Source: a virus
Virus record (IMG/VR): IMGVR_UViG_3300044637_001341
Span: 1-23,524 of that record
Reading direction: 5' to 3' (one strand)
DNA: 23,524 nt
Shown here: piece by piece, positions 1 to 7,113 of the stretch
Numbering within the stretch: the first letter of the stretch is position 1
How the letters are laid out: every line of letters starts with the position of its first letter
Program-made: the position numbers and the translations under genes
The notes under the pieces: model-generated
Databases searched by the model: none
What the model was told of the DNA's origin: nothing
The model's input: the letters and a program-made list of their open reading frames with translations, nothing else

Positions 1-135
1 AAGAACGGTAAGAAGGGCGTCGCGGTGGCGTTGAACAACGTGCAGAAGCTCGGCGACGGCCCGCGCCTGGACAGCCGCATGCGCGCCGAGGACGAGTTCG
101 ACGCCGAGGAAGGCGAGGCGAGCGCTCTGTCGTAA
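1..135 (+). CDS. DUF2815-type ssDNA-binding protein, C-terminal fragment
   Basis: Only the last 44 codons are present; the frame is open from base 1 to a TAA at 133-135, and the N-terminus lies outside the window. The visible segment reads GVAVALNNVQKLGDGPRLDS followed by an acidic tail (AEDEFDAEE...). The LNNVQKL-DG-L pattern and the acidic C-terminus match what I know of the DUF2815 family, phage single-stranded-DNA-binding proteins usually encoded beside a PolA-type phage polymerase, as here. An acidic tail is typical of SSB proteins, where it contacts replication partners. Function is inferred from this short match and the replication neighbours. A hairpin resembling a terminator follows the gene. 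Confidence 0.75.
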   Translation, partial: KNGKKGVAVALNNVQKLGDGPRLDSRMRAEDEFDAEEGEASALS

Positions 136-184
136 TCCCCGCTCTGCCCGGCCGCAACCTGGCCAACGGGCATCGAGGTATCTG

Positions 185-200
185 GCTGGGGGCTCCCGGC
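185..200 (+). other. Small GC hairpin upstream of terminator-like hairpin
   Basis: GCTGGG (185-190) can pair with CCCGGC (195-200) around a 4-base loop, with one G-U pair. It lies in the 115-base gap between the ssDNA-binding protein gene and the kinase gene, just before the stronger hairpin at 211-228. It may be part of the same 3' end or leader structure, or chance in GC-rich DNA. Confidence 0.3.
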
Positions 201-210
201 TGGACGCGTG

Positions 211-239
211 GCCCCGGCGAGACGGGGCTTTCTTTTCTC
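211..239 (+). terminator. Rho-independent terminator-like hairpin with T-rich tail
   Basis: GCCCCG (211-216) pairs perfectly with CGGGGC (223-228) around the loop GCGAGA, and is followed directly by TTTCTTTTCTC. This is the classical layout of an intrinsic terminator for the upstream ssDNA-binding protein gene. The Shine-Dalgarno of the next gene (GGAG, 241-244) begins just after the T tract. Either the kinase operon has to be reached by read-through, or the hairpin trims expression of the downstream replication genes. Confidence 0.65.
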
Positions 240-250
240 TGGAGAACACG

Positions 251-802
251 ATGCGCCCCATCATTCTCGGCCTCACCGGCTACAAGCGCAGCGGCAAGAC
301 GACGGTTGCCGAACATCTCTGCGACGCCCACGGTTTCTATCACGAGTCGTTCGCCGCCCCGATCCGCGCCGCCGTCATGGACATTCTGGGCCTCGACTTC
401 ATGCACCAGCTGGATCAAGCGAAGGAATCGCCGATCGCTTGGCTCGACGGCACGACCCCGCGCAAGATGATGCAGACGCTCGGCACCGAGTGGGGCCGCG
501 AGATGATCCACCCCGAACTGTGGATCCGCGCTTGCCAGCGCCGCATCCAAGTCGCGATCGACCGCGGCGAGAACGTCGTCATCTCCGACGTGCGGTTCAA
601 GAACGAGGCCGACGCTATCCGCAGCATGGGCGGCACGATCTTGCGCGTTATCCGCGTCACGAACGAAAGCCAAGATCCCCACGCCAGCGAGGCCGAGATC
701 GAGTCGATCCACAGCGATTTTTTGCTGTCCAACGAGGCGGATTTGCACGCCCTTCGCCGCAACGTTGACATGATGCTTCCTTGGTTCTCGGAGGGGGCGT
801 GA
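251..802 (+). CDS. Deoxynucleoside monophosphate kinase
   Basis: 183-residue P-loop kinase. Such phage enzymes phosphorylate dNMPs to dNDPs in the cytoplasm to feed viral DNA synthesis. The N-terminus carries a Walker A loop, GYKRSGKT, at residues 10-17 with Lys16. Further on, EWGREMIHPELW and the NVVISDVRFKNEADAI segment (Asp in a Walker B-like strand) follow the layout of T4 gp1-like dNMP kinases; length is in the usual range. The ATG at 251 follows GGAG at 241-244 with 6 bases between. The stop codon overlaps the GTG start of the polymerase gene (GTGA, 799-802), so translation is probably coupled. Substrate specificity cannot be read from the sequence; an adenylate-kinase-like role is the alternative. 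Confidence 0.85.
   Translation: MRPIILGLTGYKRSGKTTVAEHLCDAHGFYHESFAAPIRAAVMDILGLDFMHQLDQAKESPIAWLDGTTPRKMMQTLGTEWGREMIHPELWIRACQRRIQVAIDRGENVVISDVRFKNEADAIRSMGGTILRVIRVTNESQDPHASEAEIESIHSDFLLSNEADLHALRRNVDMMLPWFSEGA
790..797 (+). promoter_or_regulatory. Ribosome binding site that fixes the DNA polymerase start at GTG 799
   Basis: GGAGGGGG lies 1-9 bases before the GTG at 799-801, inside the end of the kinase gene. An in-frame TTG at 781 lies upstream of this site, so it would place the Shine-Dalgarno inside the coding region. The GTG start also begins the protein just before the exonuclease strand and gives the 4-base stop/start overlap common elsewhere in this genome. Confidence 0.7.
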
Positions 803-2721
803 TCGAAGTCTCGATCGACCTGGAAACGCGCAGCACCGTCGATCTCAAGAAGAGCGGCGTGTACCCCTACGCGGCGCACCCGACGACCGACGTGTGGTGC
901 ATGGCGTTTCGGTGCAACGACGATTCGCGCCCCCACCTCTGGTGGCCGGGACAGCCTACCCCGCGAATCTTCGGCGCTCGCACGCCGTTGACGGTCCGCG
1001 CCTGGAACGCCAACTTCGAGCGCCAGATGTGGAACGCGATCCTGGTGAAGCGGTACGGATTCCCGGCCCTACCCCTCGACTCGTGGGTGTGCACCATGGC
1101 CGAGGCGCTGGCCATGGGCCTGCCGGGGTCGCTCGACATGGCCGCGAAGGCCCTCGGCCTGCCCGTCGAGAAGGACGCCGCCGGCTCGCGCTTGATGATG
1201 CAAATGGCCAAGCCGCGCCGCGTCCAGCCTGATGGCACGGTGATCTGGTGGGACGCCCCGGACAAGAAAGCGCGCCTCGGCGAATACTGCAAGCAGGACG
1301 TGGTGGTGGAGCAGGCGATCGCGGCCCAGGTACGCCGTCTCTCGGCGCCGGAGCGCCGCATCTGGATCCTCGACCAGCAGATCAACGACCGCGGCGTGGG
1401 CCTCGACACGGGCCTCGTGTTGGCGCTCCACGACATCGACCGAGCCGCGCAGGCTGACGCCGATCGACGCATGGCCGAACTGACGGCCGGTGAGGTAAGC
1501 GCCGTCACGCAGGCCGGCCGCCTCACGGAGTGGCTGCGCGGGCAGGGCCTCGACCTCGACGGCGTGGCCAAGGACGACGTGCGCGACCTGCTGGAGTGCG
1601 ACCTCGACCCGACCGTCAAAGAAACGTTGTTGCTGCGTCAAGAAGCCGGCGGCACGTCGTCGCGCAAGCTCGTCTCCATGAAGAGCTCCGTCTCGGCGGG
1701 CAACCGCATCCGTGGCATGCTGGCCTACCACGGGGCCAGCACCGGCCGCTGGGCCGGGCGTCTGGTGCAGCCTCAGAACATGCCGCGCGGCACGATCAAG
1801 CACAAGCACCTGGAGCCGTCCCTGCCGTTCGTGCTGGCGCGCGACACCGGGGCCTTGGAGACGCTGTTCGGTTCGATCCACGGCGTCGTCCCCTCGGCCC
1901 TGCGTGCGTGCTTCCAAGCCGGGCCGGGCAACGTCCTCTACGCCGGCGACTACAGCCAGATCGAGGCCCGCGTGCTGCCGTGGCTGGCCGGGGCCGAGCA
2001 CGTGCTGGATGTCTTCCGCGCCGGCACCGACATCTACCAAGCCGTCGCCGACCGCATGGGCGTGGACCGCCAGATCGGCAAGGTCGCCGTGCTCGCCCTC
2101 GGCTTCCAAGGCGGCAAGCGCGCCTTCCAGTCGATGGCCAAGAACTACGCGGTGAAGGTCACGGACGAGGAGGCCGAGGAGGCCAAGGTGGCGTGGCGCC
2201 AAGCCAACCCCGAGGCCGTGGCCATGTGGGAAGGAATTCAGAACGCTGCGTTGCGCGCCTGCAACAACAGGCAGACCTCGTGCTGCGACGGCCGGATTCA
2301 CTTCTACCTCGACGGCCCGGATTGGCTGGTGTGCGAGCTCCCTTCCGGCCGCCGCCTCTGGTATCGCAAGCCGCACATCGTCAAAAAGCTGACACCGTGG
2401 GGACGGGAAGTTGACGAACTCCGGGCGTGGGGCGTGGACTCCTACACGAAGAAGTGGACGAGCTACAGCCTCTACGGAGGTCTTTTGACCGAGAACGTGG
2501 TGCAGGCCGTGGCGCGCGACATCATGGCAGGGGCCATGCTTCGCCTCGACGCCGCGGGGTACCCCCCTGTTCTTACTTGCCACGACGAAGTGGTTTCCGA
2601 AACGGCCGCGGACTTCGGGAGCGTCGAGGAGTTCCGCAGTATCATGACCGTCACCCCCAAGTGGGCTTCCGGCCTCCCCATCAAGGCCGATGTCTGGAAA
2701 GGCACGAAGTACAGAAAATGA
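799..2721 (+). CDS. Family A DNA polymerase with 3'-5' exonuclease domain
   Basis: 640-residue replicative polymerase. The N-terminal half is a DnaQ-like proofreading exonuclease: Exo I is SIDLET (Asp7, Glu9), Exo II is the NANFERQMWN segment, and Exo III is YCKQDVVVEQ. The C-terminal half is the polymerase: the TGRWAGRLVQPQNMPRG segment, motif A GDYSQIEAR with catalytic Asp384, motif B (O-helix) RQIGKVAVLALGFQGG with Lys428, and motif C HDE at 595-597. There is no 5'-3' exonuclease domain, as expected for phage PolA enzymes. At the E. coli Phe762 and Tyr766 positions the alignment by eye gives Leu432 and Phe436. The GTG start overlaps the kinase stop, and the stop overlaps the primase start (ATGA at 2718-2721), so the genes form one operon. 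Confidence 0.95.
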   Translation: MIEVSIDLETRSTVDLKKSGVYPYAAHPTTDVWCMAFRCNDDSRPHLWWPGQPTPRIFGARTPLTVRAWNANFERQMWNAILVKRYGFPALPLDSWVCTMAEALAMGLPGSLDMAAKALGLPVEKDAAGSRLMMQMAKPRRVQPDGTVIWWDAPDKKARLGEYCKQDVVVEQAIAAQVRRLSAPERRIWILDQQINDRGVGLDTGLVLALHDIDRAAQADADRRMAELTAGEVSAVTQAGRLTEWLRGQGLDLDGVAKDDVRDLLECDLDPTVKETLLLRQEAGGTSSRKLVSMKSSVSAGNRIRGMLAYHGASTGRWAGRLVQPQNMPRGTIKHKHLEPSLPFVLARDTGALETLFGSIHGVVPSALRACFQAGPGNVLYAGDYSQIEARVLPWLAGAEHVLDVFRAGTDIYQAVADRMGVDRQIGKVAVLALGFQGGKRAFQSMAKNYAVKVTDEEAEEAKVAWRQANPEAVAMWEGIQNAALRACNNRQTSCCDGRIHFYLDGPDWLVCELPSGRRLWYRKPHIVKKLTPWGREVDELRAWGVDSYTKKWTSYSLYGGLLTENVVQAVARDIMAGAMLRLDAAGYPPVLTCHDEVVSETAADFGSVEEFRSIMTVTPKWASGLPIKADVWKGTKYRK

Positions 2722-5159
2722 CCCACCAAGCAACCTTCCAAGCCCTCTACGCCGCCGGCATCCGAGAGCTCGTCTGCGTCATCCCGCCCAACGCCCCGCT
2801 GTCCCCGCGATCCAAGATTGCGCCGGCCAGCCGCGGCAAGAGCCCCGGCCGCCCCAACGGGGAGGGAGAGTGGGGCGGCTACCCGTGGCAGACGGCCGGG
2901 CAACCCGACCTCCGGGCCGTCATGGCCTGGCAGCAGGCCGGCGCCAACATCGGCCTGCACGCCGGCCGATACCCGGGCATCGACATCGACGTGACGCGCG
3001 AGGACTTGGCCGCGGCGATTCACGCCGAAGCCGAACGCGCCTTCGGTGCCGCACCGGTGCGAATCGGCCGGGCGCCGAAGCGCCTCCTGATGTACCGGGC
3101 CGACGTGCCGTTCCCGAAGATGCAGTTGCGGTTCCGCGCCGACGACGGCGTGGAACATCTCGTGGAACTTCTCGGGCAGGGCCAGCAGTACGTCATCGGC
3201 GGCATCCACCCGGCCACGGGGGAACCCTACACGATCGACCGCCCGGTGGAGCAGCTGGTGGACGCCCTCCGGCCGATCACGCGAGAGGGGGCCACCGCCT
3301 TCTTCGAGGGCTTGGCCGAAACGCTGGAGATGCTGGGCTGCGAGGTGGTGGACCGGAGTTTCAGCGCCGAGCACGCCGAACGCCTGGCCGTGGACCAGGA
3401 GACCCTCAAGGGGCCGTCGATCGAGGCCGTGGCCAAGCTGGTGGCCGCGACCCCCAACGGCGACGCCTTTCCCCACCGCGACGACTACATCCGCTTCGGC
3501 TACGCCATCAAGGCGGCCTGCGGCGTCGAGGCCGAAGGCGAGGCGCTGGAGATTTGGATGGAGTGGGCCGCCCGGTGGGAGGGTGCCAAGGACTTCGATT
3601 CCGACACGGCGGAGCGCGACTTCCTGCGCATGCACGCGCCCTTCGAGATCGGTTGGAACTATTTGCTGGAGGCCGCGCGTCGCGCCGGCGTGGCCACCGC
3701 GGAGTGGGACTTCGACGCCAAGGAGGCGCCGGAAGAAACGCCCGCCGAGCGCCCCAGTGGTGTTCCCATGTGGTCGGACATGGCCATGGTCCACCGCATC
3801 CTGCGCGCCCACGGCGACGAGATCATGCACGTCGAGGGCCACGGCTGGTACGCCTGGAGCGGCCGCGCGTGGGAGCCCGACAACAACGGCGTGCGCGTCA
3901 CCCAGCGCGTCACGTCCGTCCTGGCCCAAGCCTCTGGCCAAGCCCTCCAAGAGATAGAGAAGGCCAACACCGCCGACAAGGTGGCCATGCGGCTGTCGAG
4001 TTCGAACACGGTGTCGGCGGTTCGCACCTTGCTGGCCAGCGCCGCCGGCATCCAGCGAAAGGCCGAGCACCTAGACGCGGACCACTTCCTGCTCAACACG
4101 CCCGGCGGCATCGTCAACTTGATGTCGGGGGAGATCCTGCCTCACCGCCCCGACGCGCGCATGACGAAGATGACGGCTGTCGCCCCGGATCGCAGCCGCC
4201 CGGCCTCGCGTTGGCGGCAGTTCCTCAAGGAAGCCACCGGCGGCGATGTCGAACTGGAGTCCTACCTCCAGCGCCTCGTCGGCTACAGCCTCACCGGCTC
4301 GGCGCGCGAGGAGATGCTGGCGTTCTTCCACGGCGCCGGCGGCAACGGCAAGTCGTTGTTCTTGAACGTTATCCGCGAGATGCTTGGCCCCTACGCCGAG
4401 ACAGCGGCCATGGACACGTTCACGGCCAGCACCGGCGATCGGCACCCCACCGACATGGCCAAGCTGCGGGGTGCCCGCCTCGTGACGGCCAGCGAGACGC
4501 AGGCCACGCGCCGGTGGGACGAACAGCGCATCAAGGCCCTCACCGGCAACGAGGACGTGACGGCGCGCTTCATGCGGGAGGACTACTTCACCTTCCGCCC
4601 GCAGTTCACCTTGATCGTGGCCGGCAACCACGCGCCGAAGATCGAGAACGTGGACGACGCGCTGATGCGCCGCATCCACATGGTGCCGTTCAACCGCAAG
4701 CCGGCCAAGGTGGACGTGCACCTCAAGGACAAGCTGCGCGAGGAGTATCCGAGCATCTTGGCCTGGGCGATCGAGGGCGCCGTGTTCTGGTTCGCCGCGG
4801 GGTTGCAGCCGCCGGATTGCGTGCTCGGCGCCACGCGCGAGTACCTGGAGAGCGAAGACGTGGTGTTGCGTTGGCTTGCCGAACGCACCCACAAGCAGGA
4901 TAATGGCGGGTGTTTGCTCACCGAAGCCTACGCGGACTTCCGCGACTGGAGCCGGCAGGCGAACGAGCAATCGGCCATCGCGATGTCGCAGCAGCAGTTC
5001 TCGAAGGCGCTGGCCGGCAAGGGGCTGGCGCAGCATCGCGATACGACCACTGGCTTGCGCTCCGTCACGGGGCTTGCGCTGGTTGCCGATCCTGCGGCCT
5101 CGACGGCCGACTTCGCTGCACTGGAGCCCGCAGTTGCGCAAGCACTTGGTGATCCCTGA
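2718..5159 (+). CDS. Primase-polymerase / SF3 helicase fusion (P4-family primase)
   Basis: 813-residue fusion that would both prime and unwind DNA at the phage fork. The N-terminal domain (about residues 1-230) is a bifunctional primase-polymerase: the metal-binding pair is in GIDIDV (Asp89, Asp91), and QYVIGGIHPATGEPY supplies the typical histidine. A linker with a D5/PriCT-like region follows. The C-terminal helicase has Walker A GAGGNGKS at residues 539-546 (Lys545), a Walker B-like GARLVTASET, and the SF3 motif C segment LIVAGNHAPKI ending the strand. A small winged-helix-like tail closes the protein. The ATG at 2718 overlaps the polymerase stop by 4 bases; longer in-frame starts would run deep into the polymerase gene. 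The 3' end overlaps the next gene by 26 bases. Confidence 0.92.
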   Translation: MTHQATFQALYAAGIRELVCVIPPNAPLSPRSKIAPASRGKSPGRPNGEGEWGGYPWQTAGQPDLRAVMAWQQAGANIGLHAGRYPGIDIDVTREDLAAAIHAEAERAFGAAPVRIGRAPKRLLMYRADVPFPKMQLRFRADDGVEHLVELLGQGQQYVIGGIHPATGEPYTIDRPVEQLVDALRPITREGATAFFEGLAETLEMLGCEVVDRSFSAEHAERLAVDQETLKGPSIEAVAKLVAATPNGDAFPHRDDYIRFGYAIKAACGVEAEGEALEIWMEWAARWEGAKDFDSDTAERDFLRMHAPFEIGWNYLLEAARRAGVATAEWDFDAKEAPEETPAERPSGVPMWSDMAMVHRILRAHGDEIMHVEGHGWYAWSGRAWEPDNNGVRVTQRVTSVLAQASGQALQEIEKANTADKVAMRLSSSNTVSAVRTLLASAAGIQRKAEHLDADHFLLNTPGGIVNLMSGEILPHRPDARMTKMTAVAPDRSRPASRWRQFLKEATGGDVELESYLQRLVGYSLTGSAREEMLAFFHGAGGNGKSLFLNVIREMLGPYAETAAMDTFTASTGDRHPTDMAKLRGARLVTASETQATRRWDEQRIKALTGNEDVTARFMREDYFTFRPQFTLIVAGNHAPKIENVDDALMRRIHMVPFNRKPAKVDVHLKDKLREEYPSILAWAIEGAVFWFAAGLQPPDCVLGATREYLESEDVVLRWLAERTHKQDNGGCLLTEAYADFRDWSRQANEQSAIAMSQQQFSKALAGKGLAQHRDTTTGLRSVTGLALVADPAASTADFAALEPAVAQALGDP
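5123..5126 (+). promoter_or_regulatory. Ribosome binding site for TTG start at 5134
   Basis: GGAG at 5123-5126 lies 7 bases before the TTG at 5134-5136, inside the end of the primase-helicase gene. It supports TTG 5134 over the in-frame TTG 5146 and GTG 5149, which lie further from the site and would trim the first beta strand of the phosphoesterase. Confidence 0.55.
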
Positions 5160-5973
5160 CACGCAGATCCGGCCCGGCGTCCCTGACATTCATCTCGAAT
5201 GGATTGGACGCTGGGCCGCGGAACACACGCCGGATGTGATTGTCCAATTGGGCGACGCGTGGGATATGCCCTCGCTGTCGGCCTACGACGCGCCGGGCTC
5301 GATGAAGATGGAGGGCGCGCGCTACGAGGCCGACGTGGAGGCCGGCAACGTGGCCTTCGCCAAGCTCAACAAGCCGATCGAGGACGAGATCGCGCGGCGG
5401 AAGCGCCGCAAGATCAAGGCGTGGGATCCTGAGCGCCACTTCCTCTTCGGCAACCACGAGCAGCGCATCGAGCGCGCCATCAACGCGAATCCCAAGTTCG
5501 CCGGCACGATCGGCTACCACCACCTCAAGACGCCGGGGTGGGCGCGACACGACTACTTGGAGCGGCTGTGGCTCGACGGCCTCGTCTACAGCCACTTCTT
5601 CCAAAGCCCGCACTCCCGCTACGCCATCGGCGGCACGATCGACAACGGCCTCAACAAGATCGGCGCCAGTTTCGTGCAGGGCCACGAGCAGGGGATCCGC
5701 TACGGCACCCGCATCCAAGGCTCCGGTGCCAACTGGCACGGCCTCGTGGCGGGCAGCTGCTATCTCCACGACGAGGGCTACCGTGGCGCGCAGGGCCAAG
5801 GCCACTTCCGCGGCATCGTCGTGCTGAACGATGTGGAAGACGGGGACTACTGCATCGAGGTCATTCCCCTTAATCGGTTGTGCCGGATGTACGAGGGCGT
5901 CACGCTCGGCGCCTGGCTGCGCGGCACGTACAAGGACGCCGAGCACCGCTTCACCTTGGCCCGGAAGAAGTGA
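5134..5973 (+). CDS. Calcineurin-like metallophosphoesterase
   Basis: 279-residue predicted two-metal phosphoesterase. The family motifs can be seen in order: PDTQ (Asp9, Gln11, in place of the more usual D-x-H), GDAWD (Asp41, Asp44), GNHE (Asn107, His108), a histidine in VYSHFF (His154), and GHEQ (His184) where the canonical motif is GHTH. Gln for His at two metal-ligand positions is seen in some phage members; it could change metal choice or substrate range. No signal peptide is visible, so it acts in the cytoplasm. It overlaps the primase gene by 26 bases and is probably co-translated, which suggests a role in nucleic acid or nucleotide metabolism during replication. The substrate is unknown. 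The TTG start is inferred from the upstream GGAG. Confidence 0.85.
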   Translation: MRKHLVIPDTQIRPGVPDIHLEWIGRWAAEHTPDVIVQLGDAWDMPSLSAYDAPGSMKMEGARYEADVEAGNVAFAKLNKPIEDEIARRKRRKIKAWDPERHFLFGNHEQRIERAINANPKFAGTIGYHHLKTPGWARHDYLERLWLDGLVYSHFFQSPHSRYAIGGTIDNGLNKIGASFVQGHEQGIRYGTRIQGSGANWHGLVAGSCYLHDEGYRGAQGQGHFRGIVVLNDVEDGDYCIEVIPLNRLCRMYEGVTLGAWLRGTYKDAEHRFTLARKK

Positions 5974-5974
5974 C

Positions 5975-6223
5975 ATGCCGCGAAAGAAGGCCACGCCCCC
6001 GGCGGTCTACTACATCGGCAAGCGGCCACATCTGCACGTTCCGTGCAAAGTTTCCCCTGAGATCAAGGACTTGGCAAAGGCCATGACGGCGGGGAATGTC
6101 GAAGCGGTGGTGGCCATCATCTACACGACCGACGGCGACGAGTACCGGGTCTACGACATCGGCCGGCGAAACGCCTTCGACGTGGCCGCCGACTTGCAAG
6201 ACATGGCGAGCCGGTTTAGCTGA
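5975..6223 (+). CDS. Hypothetical small phage protein, 82 aa
   Basis: I do not recognise this protein. It begins MPRKKATPP, a short basic and proline-containing lead, then alternates strand-like and helix-like segments (YYIGKRPHLHV, EIKDLAKAM, VVAIIYTTDGDEYRVYDI), which suggests a compact alpha/beta fold. It has no membrane segment, no cysteine cluster and no nucleotide-binding loop. The ATG lies 2 bases after the phosphoesterase stop, and GAAG shortly upstream is a weak Shine-Dalgarno, so translation may depend on coupling. Coding is supported by position in the operon, tight spacing and continued high-GC codon use rather than by homology. Confidence 0.7.
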   Translation: MPRKKATPPAVYYIGKRPHLHVPCKVSPEIKDLAKAMTAGNVEAVVAIIYTTDGDEYRVYDIGRRNAFDVAADLQDMASRFS

Positions 6224-6292
6224 CAGGGTTGTATTCTGCAAAAGCCGGTGTTAAGGTGCGCCCATCAACCAACTGGCTCACCGAAAACTACC
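6224..6292 (+). promoter_or_regulatory. 69-base leader with weak promoter-like elements
   Basis: This is the only real gap inside the second half of the plus-strand operon, and it looks somewhat richer in A and T than its surroundings. TTGTAT at 6229-6234 and TTAAGG at 6251-6256 are 16 bases apart and loosely resemble -35 and -10 boxes; both are poor matches. The gap could carry a middle promoter for the three small genes that follow, or be simple spacer. Confidence 0.25.
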
Positions 6293-6559
6293 ATGTCTCG
6301 AATCCCCGCCAAGCGCGCCGAAACCTTCTCGTTTGACGGCATCCCGAACCAGCGCGTCTCCGATGTCTGGTTCGCCACCGGCGGCGCCTACTCCCTGAAC
6401 TGGCTGCGCTCGGCCCTTCGCCGCGGCATCGTCACCAGCGCCGACCTCAAGGCCTACAAGGAGAAGGGCGTCTCCGAGCGCATGCAGCGCATGTGGGCGG
6501 CGCGCGACGCCTACCACGAGGCCAACCGCGCCGCGAAGGCCGCCGCCAAGGGGAAGTGA
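6293..6559 (+). CDS. Hypothetical small basic protein, 88 aa
   Basis: I do not recognise a family. The product is basic, with a strand-rich first third and a helical, alanine/arginine-rich C-terminus ending AAKAAAKGK. The middle, VWFATGGAYSLNWLRSALRRGIVTSADLKAYKEKG, could form a helix-turn-helix-sized unit, so nucleic acid binding is possible, but this is inference. The ATG at 6293 lacks a clear Shine-Dalgarno (the bases before it read CTCACCGAAAACTACC), which is unusual here; an earlier in-frame TTG/GTG-type start near 6248 is possible but poorly supported. The next gene starts 1 base after its stop. Confidence 0.65.
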   Translation: MSRIPAKRAETFSFDGIPNQRVSDVWFATGGAYSLNWLRSALRRGIVTSADLKAYKEKGVSERMQRMWAARDAYHEANRAAKAAAKGK

Positions 6560-6560
6560 C

Positions 6561-6914
6561 GTGCACTGCCCCAAGTGCGGCTACGAGACGCGCGTCATCG
6601 GCACACACCGCTTCACCGACGGCATCCGCCGCCGCCATGCTTGCGTCAACGACGAATGCAAGCATCGCTTCAACTCCGCCCAGGTCATCTACGGCAAGCC
6701 GTTCGCTGTCTGCAAAGGCAAGCGGGTCAAGCTCGTGGACGGCGTGTGGCAAACCGCCAAGACGCTCCGCGAGATGGACTTGATCGTGGCGCGCTCGAAG
6801 CGTGCAAAATGGACTGCGGCAGAACGCCGCGAGTTCATCAAGAAGTCCCTGTTCGGGGACAAGTATCGCGAACCCGCCGAAGCACACGAAACCGAAGGAG
6901 CCGACCATGGCTGA
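6561..6914 (+). CDS. Ogr/Delta-like zinc-finger protein, candidate late-gene regulator
   Basis: 117 residues starting at GTG, preceded by the purine-rich AAGGGGAAG at 6548-6556. The N-terminus has four cysteines in a C-x2-C ... C-x4-C arrangement: CPKC (Cys3, Cys6) and CVNDEC (Cys28, Cys33) followed by KHRF. That matches the Ogr/Delta family (CtNpeCghtF), zinc-containing activators of P2-like late promoters. The stretch GIRRRHAC also recalls the NrdR zinc ribbon, but NrdR has C-x2-C in its second half. The rest (basic, with AERREFIKKSLFGDKY) is unfamiliar. It overlaps the following gene by 8 bases. Its position at the end of the presumed early operon suits a regulator that turns on the opposing late operon; direct evidence for that is absent. 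Confidence 0.7.
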   Translation: MHCPKCGYETRVIGTHRFTDGIRRRHACVNDECKHRFNSAQVIYGKPFAVCKGKRVKLVDGVWQTAKTLREMDLIVARSKRAKWTAAERREFIKKSLFGDKYREPAEAHETEGADHG

Positions 6915-7113
6915 CGAAATCGACCGCGCCCAAGACCTCAACCTGGCCATGAACGACATGGCCGCGAAGCATCGCAAACCGACGCTTCCGGCGCTGGGGA
7001 TCTGCCACTACTGCTCCGAACCGGTGGCCGGGGAGGCCAAGTTCTGCGACGCGGATTGCAGCGCGGACTACGACAAGGAGCAGCTGCTCCGGCAGCGCCA
7101 CTCGCGAGAGTGA
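6907..7113 (+). CDS. Small zinc-finger protein with TraR/DksA-like N-terminus
   Basis: 68 residues. The ATG at 6907 has a strong AAGGAG at 6895-6900. The opening MADEIDRAQDLN closely resembles the start of phage and plasmid TraR/DksA-type proteins, whose N-terminal helix enters the RNA polymerase secondary channel. The C-terminal finger is C-x2-C (Cys33, Cys36) and C-x3-C (Cys47, Cys51) within FCDADCSADYDKEQ, a pattern I associate with DUF2116-like zinc ribbons rather than the canonical TraR C-x2-C pair. It could modulate transcription by the host polymerase, or be an unrelated zinc ribbon. It is the last plus-strand gene; its 3' end forms half of the hairpin at the convergent junction. Confidence 0.75.
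   Translation: MADEIDRAQDLNLAMNDMAAKHRKPTLPALGICHYCSEPVAGEAKFCDADCSADYDKEQLLRQRHSRE

Noticed and set aside
1069-2733. Long minus-strand open frame (554 codons) opposite the polymerase gene
   Set aside because: It is antisense to a polymerase with all catalytic motifs intact, and its translation is low-complexity His/Arg/Val-rich sequence, as expected from high-GC codon bias.
2690-4903. 737-codon plus-strand frame offset from the primase-helicase
   Set aside because: Arg/Pro/Gly-rich out-of-frame translation of the real gene; GC-driven lack of stops.
2472-5189. Two long minus-strand open frames (532 and 372 codons) opposite the primase-helicase
   Set aside because: Antisense shadows of a clearly coding gene; no recognisable domains and no ribosome binding context.
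6561-6680. Assignment of the zinc-finger protein to NrdR
   Set aside because: The IRRRHAC stretch resembles NrdR, but the second cysteine pair has C-x4-C spacing, and no ATP-cone domain follows.
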